In this document: positions 48,901 through 59,803 of the stretch, piece by piece
Layout: the number at the start of each line of letters is the position of its first letter
Numbering within the stretch: the first letter of the stretch is position 1
Source: Dromiciops gliroides
Taxonomy: Eukaryota > Chordata > Mammalia > Microbiotheria > Microbiotheriidae
Assembly: GCF_019393635.1 (NCBI RefSeq)
Contig: NC_057861.1
Span: 61,816,532 to 61,880,531, forward strand
DNA length: 64,000 bases
Direction: 5' to 3'
Program-made: the position numbers and the translations under genes
Notes under the pieces: model-generated
Database searches by the model: none
What the model was told of the DNA's origin: nothing
The model's input: only the letters and a program-made list of their open reading frames with translations

Positions 48901-51900
48901 TCTGCACTTGACACCAAATATTCCACATATAGACATACAGAATATCAGACATACAGAATCTCATTTTACGGAGGAGAGTATTTAGGCCTAAAGATGGGAA
49001 ATGATTGGTTTTAAAGTCATTTAACTAGCTAATGGCAGAGCCAAATTTAGACTTAAGGCCTTTGAACTCAAAGGCTAGTGTTCTGTTAGTTCATATTGTC
49101 TTTTATCTTACTTACTTTTTAACTTTTCTAGCTGCATGAGTGCTTTGTCTGTGTACTTCTGTGCTTTCTCCAAGTACCCGGCTTGCATCGAATGCATTAC
49201 TGTCACCTGGCATGGAAAAGATTATTAAAAACAAAATACCCCCCCCCACAACCTTTAAAAGATACATTCCAAAAATTTGAATAGAAATAACACTCTAATA
49301 AGAGTTATATAGAAGCACAGAATTTGAGAGACTTAAAAGTTGTTGAATATCACTCTAAGTAGTTGAGGAAACTGAGACCCAGGGAAGTTAACTGATTTGA
49401 CTAAGACCAGAGGAAGTTAGTATAATCCCTCAAACTAGAACCTATGCCTCTTGATTATCAATACAATGTACCCCTCCCCACCTTAATTATAGCTTGGTAG
49501 TATAGTTTGAGATCTATTATTGCTAGGCCTCCTTCCTTCCCATATTTAAAAAATTAATTATCTTGAAATTCTAGACCTTGTATTCCTCCAGATTAATTGT
49601 TATTTTTTTCCCTAGTTCTATAAAGTAATTTTTTTGGTAGGTTGATTGGTATGGCATTGACTAAGTACATTAATTTAAGTAAATACTGTCATTTTTATTA
49701 CATTGTTTCTGTCTACCCATGAGTAATTAATATTGCTCCCAATTATTTAGATGTCTTTATGTGATTTACTTTTTCACTATACCATGCTGCTCCTCTCAAG
49801 AAAAAAAGTAGTTAAACATTGAAAATACCATGTTCCTTGAACCATGTCATACTGCAGAAAAGTCTGCCATCCCACATTTTATATAGGGCAGGATAAGCCT
49901 TGCTTTAAAGTATTCTATTAAAATTAAAATATTAGTTGATCTTATATACAACCCTGTGTATATATACACAGTTGATTTTTTGTTTACTAGGCTGTCTCCG
50001 GATCCTCGGGAAGTATGCTTACCTCAAAAGAACCTATTATCTTTGAAAGATTCTATCACTTCACTTTTATGTTTGTTCCAATGGAACACATAGTCCTTCC
50101 CATGTTATAATGACCTCAAGTATTAGATGAGAAATACCTATAAGCCTCATTCTTGCCCTGCAGTTTACATGCACTGATTTCTTTGTTTCTCTTGTCTAAA
50201 ATCTAGTGAATATGGAAACCTTATGGACATGAAAGTGGCTTATGTACTAATGTACTCTATGCATTTAGTTAGAACAGAACAAAAAACTTTATGCTGTGAT
50301 AATAGTAGAAACAGCTACTCACCAGGTATACCAATACACACATGTGCTCTTTGGGAAGCCAATGAAAGAGGTCAGCAGGATTGCTGGGTAGAATTTCATC
50401 ATCATGAAGAGTAGAGATAGTTTGAATACATTGTTGAAGCTGCTTTAGACATGGCTTCACACTTTTCACCTATAGGAAGTTAATTTACATCAAGAAGCAG
50501 TTCAAGGTGTTGAGATGAATACAATGGAGACAGATTTTTTTAGGTGCATTCCATCAAACCACTCATGAAGTCTAAGCCCAGATCCAGGCATAAGACTGGA
50601 ACGGATCATGGCATCCTGCTGCCAGAAGCTGATCCATGAGACCTCTATGCATTTTTTTCTCATCTACCAATCTTATATATTCTAGTAGCTGGGGTCACCC
50701 CCTACCTCCAGTCTCAGAAACCTTAGGGCTTGCTATTCTCTCTCAAAGTCACAAATAGTCTTTTATAGTATTCATACCCTCCTTTTCACTTTTTCATGCT
50801 GAAAAAGTACTGGCTAAGGTTAAAATATAACAGATGAAATAAACATCTCAATGTTTGGATTTAGAGAATAGTCTAAGGTAATTACAGCAGAACCAGAGGC
50901 CTGCCATGATTCATTCTCGTCTTGGCGACTTTGGCACTACATAATCATAGAGGCACCGTACCCACACCCCCAGCTTTTCAGCTCTCTTTTATGCACTGTC
51001 TTCCCCTATTAGTACAGAAGTTTCTTGAGTGCAGGGACTATCTTTCTTTTTGCTTGTATTTATATCACTATTTCTTATTATTGTGTCTGGCACATAGTAA
51101 ATGCTTCATAAATGTTTACTTGCCTGTTTGCCTGCTTGTGTAGACTTCCCAGGATCCATAACTAAGTCTCCTCATCTAAAGTGGGCTGAGCTGGACTCCT
51201 GAGCAGGAAAGGGCCTGGACTTTGCTCAGGAGAAATGTGACATCCATCTATTTCTTTCCTAGCCTCTCGACAGACAGAGCTTCTTCCTCCTAAAAAGTTC
51301 TGGGATTAGGCCTTCAGTTCTCCCTCTTTTCCAAGGACTGCTAATTCTGTTTATTCTCCTAATTTACTCAAAAGTTCATAATGAGAAGCCATTTCTTTAC
51401 ATTGATCAAATAAGGCCTCTGGCTATCTTGACCTTTTACAAAATAGCATAGTTTGCAGTGTCTTAAAAAGAATTCTTTATCTTTATTTGAACAGAAGGCT
51501 CTATAGATCAGGATGAAACCTGAAAGGCTGCAACTTGAAATCTTACAAGCCCCTGTGCCCTTTGAAAAATGAGAGCAGTCAGATGCACTCTGTGCAAATT
51601 AAGTGCTGCACTTGGGCTCTTGACAAGTTACCACGTGGGGCCCATGGGTAGGCAAAATGTGAAGTGTTACTGCTGCCTGCCTTAAAGGCAGCATCTGCTA
51701 AAACCCTGCCTCTTCGATTTTGCTTAGGCACCAGATGGTAAGATGGATTCTTCTGGGCATAAAGTACAGTGTGAGGACTGGAAACTCTTTAGAAATGAGG
51801 GTTAGAGTTTCATGTTCTACTTTCCTTGCTACTGTCTGAATCCATCTGTAGGCAGCAATGGCATTATGCTGCTCAATGAGCCAGGCTTAAAGACTGAGCA

Positions 51901-54900
51901 ATCTTCCAGATTTACTGTTCAAAGACCTGCTGAAACTCAGCAGGGTAAGTTGTGACTGCTGTTCCTAAATGTTTCATAAAATATTTTCCTCACCTTTAAA
52001 TGATTACATTTTTAACTCATAGCCTCAATTTCTTGTTTAGCTGAAGAAGCAGTTTCCAGTATGCATTTTAATACAATCATACTTGTGTCTAAATATTGTA
52101 ACATAAAAGAAACAAAGATCACTGAAGCTGAATCTTCATTGGAATTACTACTTATTTTAGTTCATAAAGTCTAGACTTTTAACTTCAACAGTAGTTAGCA
52201 ATAATTTTCAAGGAGTATATTTCTGACAAATAGAGATATAAAAGTTACACACCTGTCCAGCATCCAAGTAGTGCGTCACCTGGAGGACCAAGAAGAACAC
52301 TCGGAGGGACTCCTTCTGTATGGGGTTCCCTTGCCAGTTTTCAACTATCTGTCCACAAAGTGTCAGAAGGGGATGGACTTCTTGCAACTTCCTCTCCATC
52401 AGAAGGAGCTGTAAGGAAAGGCTATTTGGGGTTTTGTTTTGTTTTAACTTGAATATTCCTGATAGCTTCAAAAGGAATAAATGGTTGAAGTGGCTGTGAT
52501 ATAAGCCATGCCACCAAAGAACAGTAAATTTCTCATATAAAAATCAGGCCACGTCCAACCTGAGATTCATAGAACAGCTAAATAATGAGGCAGTCATCCT
52601 CACTCCAGAAAAACAGAAATCTGGTTTAACTTACAAAAACAACTTTGGGGCTGTCTAATAAGCTTTTCTATCAATGATCTCTGCCTGCTACTTCCATCCT
52701 ACCTCTACAGCTAACATACAGTACTTGTTCAGCTCACTTGCTAAGGCTTTATTCACCTAATGGCAGTCATACAGATAAATGCATGAATAAAATCCCTACT
52801 CTGTTATCTCTCCTCATACTCTCATTTGTATTCACTCCAGTCATATTCTATGTCAGGCTCTTTCATTCCCTGCCAACTCCAATATGGTGCCACTGATGCC
52901 TGTTTCCATCCTGGATATTTCCTCTACCTTTCCCCATCTCTTTTTGACTATGTTTAATCTATCTTCCTGTATTAACTGAAACCAGGCTTTTCCTTGAGAA
53001 CTTCTTATCTTGAGCTCTGTGTGTTAGCACTAACTACACTTTCCCCCATTCTTTGAGTTTAAAGGCAGACTGAATAGAATCAAAGAGTCTATTCCGAGAT
53101 GGAAAGAACCTCAGCAGTACCATATAGGAGACACACAGATATTTAGTTGAAATTAATCTAGTGCAAACCAAACCTGAGTTAGAACCAACTCTACAATGTA
53201 ACAGGTAAGTGATATCCAGTCTTAAGGGAAAACTCACAATTATTTTCCTAAATTAATTCATTCCACTTTTGGAGAAGTCTAAATGTTGGGAAATTTTTCC
53301 TGACATCAAGCCTAAATTTGCATATTTCTAAATTCTACCCACAGCTTCCATTTCTACCCTTTTAAGTCTGTGCTGTCAAGTTTACTAGTCTGTAGTTTGT
53401 AGATTCCATTTTTCTTTTTCTTTTAAATGAGTACATTTGCCTTTCTTCAGTCTCATAGCACTTTACATGCTCTTTACTGTCTTTTTTTTTTTTTAGTGAG
53501 GCAATTGGGGTTAAGTGACTTGCCCAAGGTCACACAGCTAGTAAGTGTTAAGTGTCTGAGGCCGGATTTGAACTCAGGTACTCCTGACTCCAGGGCCAGT
53601 GCTCTATCCACTGCGCCACCTAGCCGCCCCCCTCTTTACTGTCTTTTAAGGATCACCTACAGTGGCTCAGAAATCACATTAGCCAGGTCTGAATGCTACA
53701 TGGGTTTCAAATTCAACCCCTGATGCTTATTTATACCTCTGGACCTTGGACAATTTACTTAATCCCCCAGGCCTCTGAGAGTCCTTTCAGCTCCAGATCT
53801 ATAATCTTTGAAGGCCACCTGAGGTGCACATATAGGAGGACATGGACAAGAACTGTATAGGAAGTATGGAAAGATTTGTTATTTGAATTACTGGAAGGAT
53901 CATCCACATTGATGAAAATATAAATCCATCAAAGAAGCAAAGAAAAAAATAAAAACCTTTGCTTTAGTCTTAGCTTTGCCAGCCTCAGCTCAATTTGAGC
54001 TTTAATACAAATAATGTTATTCTTTTCTTTTCCTTTTTTTAAAAATGCCTTCATTTAATAGAAACTGAGGCCCAGGCATGTTAAGGGATTTCCCAAAGGT
54101 CACACTCGGGGAGTAAGCATCAGAGGTAGAATATGAACCCATGTCCCCAGACTTAAAATCCAGGGTTCTTTAAATAATGTTATTCTATAATAGGTCTATG
54201 CCATGCTTTTGTATTCATCCTCCATTATCCATCTTTGCTTGTATCAATGATTTATCTTTTTAAAAATCTAAGTTGGGGGCAGCTAGGTGGTACTGTGGAT
54301 AGGGCACCAGCCCTGGATTCAGGAGGACCTGAGTTCAAATCCAGCCTCAGACACTTAACACTTACTAGCTGTGTGACCCTGGGGAAGTCACTTAACCCTC
54401 ATTGCCCCGCAAAAAAAAAAAAAATTATAGTACATACTATTCCCACCTTTCCATCACAAATACCAAGATGGAAGCAGTCATTTCTCCTTGAGGTTCCTAT
54501 CATTTTTTGGGGGGAGCGGGGTGGGGCAATGAAGGTTAAGTGACTTGCCCAAGGTCACACAGCTAGTAAGTGTTAAGTGTCTGAGGCTGGATTTGAACTC
54601 AGGTACTCCTGAATCCAGGGCCAGTGCTTTATCCACTGTGCCACTTAGCTGCCCAGTTCCTATCATTTTTTTATCTTTTTAACCAGATTCTCCTTGTGGA
54701 TAAGAACTAAGCCCAGTATATCCCCTCACTGGTTCATCTTTGAACCAATTATCATTAGTAAGTCAAGCCAAGAACGTATTTATACTATTTACTTTCAGCA
54801 CAAAGATGGTTTCAATTGATGTCCATATAACTGAATTTCCCCGGCCCCCCCTGCAACCAAATAAAATATAAACTTCTAGGTTCTGGTCAAGCTGGACCCT

Positions 54901-57900
54901 CTACATTTCCCATCATTATCAAATTGTTTCCTCTCTATATACTTCTGATTGTGCAATCTCCTTGCCTTGAATAGGTTTCTCTCCTGACCTTCACTTCTTC
55001 TTGAAATCCCACCCTTCTTTCAAGGCTCCCTTCTGGTGCATTCTTCTTCTTTTTTTTTTTTTTAGTGAGGCAATTGGGGTAAAGTGACTTGCCCAGGGTC
55101 ACACAGCTTGTAAGTGTTAAGTGTCTGAGGCCAGATTTGAACTCAGGTATTCCTGACTCCAGGGCTGGTGTTCTATCCACTGCGCCACCTAGCTGCCCCT
55201 GGTGCATTCTTCTTCTTTTTTTTTTTTTTGCGGGGAAATGGGTGTTAAGTGACTTGCCCAGGGTCACACAGCTAGTAAGTATCAAGTGTCTGAGGCTGGA
55301 TTTGAACTCAGGTACTCCTGAGTCCAGGCCCAGTGCTTTATCCACAGCGCCACCTAGCTGCCCCTGTTTGTTTTGTTTTTGTTTTTTTTGCAGTGGTGCA
55401 TTCTTCTTGATGAAGTCTTTCCAGAACTTCCCAAGTCTAAGTGACCCCTCCCTTAAACTTTCCTAGAGCACTCTGTCTCTCTCTTTTGGCCCTACCATAC
55501 TTTACCTTGAAGATACCTATTTGTGTACATTTCATTTCTTCCCTGAAGGAGGATGAATTATATTGATTACGGATTTTCACTGTCACACATCCAATACCCT
55601 ACACATGCTAGGTACTTAATGTTTGTTGTCTTCCTTTGTATTGTAGTTATTTGCATGCATGCATGTCTTTTTCCCACCAGTAGACAATAAGTTTTTAGAT
55701 AGCCAAGTCTGTGTCACATAACTTGATGATCTTAGGACAGTGCCTTACATACTACTGGTGTTTTATAGATTTTTGCTGAATGAACCATTAGAGCCTTAAA
55801 TTGTTTATTTACTTGGCCTGAAGTGAAATTACACTTTTATTTTATTTTTTAAAATTTATTTTTGCGGGGCAATGGGGGCTAAGTGACTTGCCCAGGGTCA
55901 CACAGCTAGTAAGTGTCAAGTGTCTGAGGCTGGATTTGAACTCAGGTCCTCCGGAATCCAGGGTGGGTGCTTTATCCACTGCACCACCTAGCTGCCCCGA
56001 AATTAAACTTTTTGAGAACAGTGGTAACAATAAAGGCTCAAAGCTACCAACTACCTAAAATATATGTAAGGTCAAAAGGCAGTAAGATTTTACGTAGCCA
56101 GAAATTTCTGTTTTCCTTCAATGTGTTTAGTTTTCAGAAGATTTTAAGGATACAGAAACTAAAGCTTAATAACAAGTTTTAATCTTGATACTTTCTTAAA
56201 GTTCTATTCACTAAGATCCCATTCCTGTGCAATCCTTACACTGGAGAATTTAAAAACAAACTTTACTTACCATCCCCTTACTCAGCAAGAACAGTGCCCT
56301 GAAAACAAGAAGCCAGAGAGAGACTCAGTAGAGGCCTGAGTTGCTAAAACATGATAATTAAATACTCAGATGTAATCAGGTTATACATTAATAGATTTTA
56401 TAAGTCAGTTCTTGTCCGACCTAACTCACAAGGCTATTGGGAAGTGTTTAGTGTTTTGGTCGTGTCTGACTCTTCCTGACTCCATTCGCTGTTTTCTTGG
56501 CAAAGTTACTGGAGTAGTTTGTCATTTCCTTCTCCAGTTTATTTTACAGATAAGGAATCTAAGGCAAACAGGGTTTAAGTGACTTGCCCAGGATCATGCA
56601 GCTAGTAAGAGTGTGAGGCTATATTTGAACTCAGGTCGTCCTGACTGGCACTCTATTCACTGTGCCACTTAGCTGCCATGTTGTAAAGTTGGAAAGTATT
56701 TTGTAAACCTTTTGTAACCTTAATGAGTTATCAAAATGTGAGTTATTGTTATTATTACAAGGGTAATTAATTGTATGGAATTCTGTTTAAAACAAAGGAA
56801 TGACCAGAAAAAGTCTTACCAGATTTGTTTATAAATGGATTTGGGCTATAACAAATTCACTAATGGCAACAAAGGGATTTTTCATAGAAGAATTTAAATT
56901 TTAAAGAAGGAAACATCCTTTCAAGGCCACATGTTGATGTTAGGGTGGGAAATCGCACTATGGCATAGAACTGACAAGACAGTAACTGTCACAGTCTAAT
57001 GAGCCTACTTTTACATAGTTCTTTACATCTATATAGTACTTTATTTCATTATCTTTCACATAACAACCTTGGGAAGATAGTAGTCTAAGTATTATTATTT
57101 CCATGTTATAAAAGAAGAAAATGAAGATCAGGGAATTTTAAGTTATTTCCTTAAGGCCAAATTGCAAGATTCACATCTAGCTCTCTGGACACCATGTCCC
57201 ATGCTTGTTCATACTTGGCCCACTATTTTTCATTGACCCTGTTGTGTAATTCACAATTTAAGAAAATGTTTAAATCAAGTAATTTTGTTCAAAGTGTGTG
57301 GGGCATCATTTTATGTCAAATACAGAGTAATTAATACTGAGAATTGCTATATACTCTCTGCAGATAAAAACGTGGATTCCAGTTTAGACTATGTACTTTT
57401 TTCTAAGGTTAAATGGTACATCTTATCAGCAATTTTAGGTCAGAATAAACAGAAAAATGTTAGAACCATAATTCAGGAAATTTGCAAATAATCTTTAATA
57501 GAAACCTGGTTGCTGTTCTGATTTTAGACTAGCTTGCCTATTATTGAGTTATTCCAAATACAATTGGGATGGCCAGGAGAAACAGGGAAAGGAAGAATGT
57601 ATGCATACCTGGTATATTCTGATCCTACTACCCTGGCATATTCTGCTCCAACTCCAAGTAAGTCACATGCAGATACCAAATCTTTTTCAAGTGTGTGGAG
57701 TTGCTAAAAAAAGAGAGGAGAGACACTTAATCATTTCATTTCAACCATCCCATGTCACTTTTTATACTACTATACATTTTAATTTGCTAACAAGTTAAAG
57801 CTTGGCCCTACCATATTTCTTTTTTCTGGCAGGGCAATGAGGGCTAAGTGACTTGCCCAGGGTCACACAGCCAGTAAGTGTCAAGTGTCTGAGGCCAGAT

Positions 57901-59750
57901 TTGAACTCAGGTCCTCCTGAATCCAGGGCTGGTGCTTTATTCACTGCGCCACCTAGCTGCCTCTGGCCCTACCATATTTCAATAGTTCTCTCTGTGTCAG
58001 CTTTGAACTTAGATGAGGACTCTCCATATTCTTCAAATGTTTTTGGTACAGAAGTCTATTTCAACTACAGTGTATATTATTTAAGTTTAATGATGCATCA
58101 AATGTGTGACAAACAGTTAACGCTATATTCATAAAACCCTTTTGGGCAATTAAGCAGACAGGATTAAGTATACATCTGACAAGTAGTATGTGTAATAGGG
58201 GCAGCCAGGTGGTGCAGTGGATAAAGCACCAGCCCTGGATTCAGGAGGACCTGAGTTCAAATCCGGCCTCAGACACTTGACACTTACTAGCTGTGTGACC
58301 CTGGGCAAGTCACTTAACCCCAATTGCCTTACCAAAAAAAAATAAAGTAGTATATGTAATAAATCATAGTTAAATACAACAGATATTGGGGATTTCTAAA
58401 AAAAGGACTTGGACAATAACACAACTCTGTGATAAAATACCTATGTATGAAAAAAAATATCACCCAAATTGTGGTAGTGTCGAAGAGGCAGGAATAAAAA
58501 AATCAAATGAATGGAAATGTCTTAACTTCTCCTGGAACACTATATTTCTACTGTCCTCTAAACTGGTGTTAAGTCTAGGTCTTAAGTCCTGTGCTGATGC
58601 TCACATCTTAAGTTATATTATAAACACTTCTTATGTCATACTAAGATCAGCTGAAAAAACTATGGCTCTTTAGCTTGAGAAAAAGAAAACTGATAATCAT
58701 TGTCTTCAAATACTCGAAAGGCTGTCATCACAAAGAGGGATCAGGCTTCTTTTGCAGAGGGCAGGATGAAGACTACTAGGTAGAAACCTCAAGGAAAATT
58801 TTACCAGAGATATTCAAGCAGAGCCTGGATGGCCACTCTGAGAATATGATTAATCTTCATGCTTCTGAGATCAAGAGATTTAGAGCCTGAAATGATTTTA
58901 GAAATCACCTACTCCAAACTGCTCATTTGACAGATGAGGCAACATTAAGTAACTTGTCCAAAGTCATAGAGATGCTATATGGGAGTGGGAATTTCAACCC
59001 AGGTCTTCTAACTCCAAAGTCAGTGACTTATTCACTACACGAGGGGAATAGATTAGACAACCTCTGAGGATCTTTCTCTAATTCTAAGATGCTACGAAGT
59101 ATGGAGGAACAAAGTGGGAAGGAATCCTAAACTCTACATGTCAATACTATGGTCTATATAAAGCTATACAGTAATATTCTCCTGCTAGTAGAACTCAGTA
59201 TGCAGCATCAAAGCTGAGAGGTCACAAAACTGCAAATTGCTTTATTTGACTTCTATAGAACTTAGGCATGTGGTCTTTTGGAAAATGAGCAATCCTGCCT
59301 TAATAGGCCACCAAGAAAGGCTTAGACTCTGAAGCTCAGCACATCTGGAAATAAATTACACATTCTACAGGAAGGTAAGTTGATTCTTTTGTTTTAAAGT
59401 TATATAGGCAATGAAAGAAACAAAAAAAGACAGATATTATGCTAATCCTCAAAGAGAAGGAAGTCTTTTTTTGGGGGGGGCGGGGCAATGGGGGTTAAGT
59501 GACTTGCCCAGGGTCACACAGCTAGTGTCAAGTGTCTAAGGTCAGATTTGAACTCAGGTACTCCTGAATCCAGGGCCAGTGCTTTATCCACTGCGTCACC
59601 TAGCTGCCCTTTTTTAAAAAAATAAAGTATTTTATTTTTTTCCCCCATTACATGTAAAGACAGTTCTCAACTTTTGTTTATACAAGCTTTCCAATTTCAG
59701 ATTTTTCCCCCTCCCTCCCCTCCCCTAGACAGCAGGTAATCTAATATAGG

Positions 59751-59803
<53 letters not shown>

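Larger units (their letters stand above)
54870..55790 (+). mobile_element. L2-like LINE 3' part split by SINEs
   Basis: Left part 54870-55048, right part 55394-55790 (gtgccttacatactactggt tail). The SINEs at 55049-55393 interrupt it. Confidence 0.65.
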
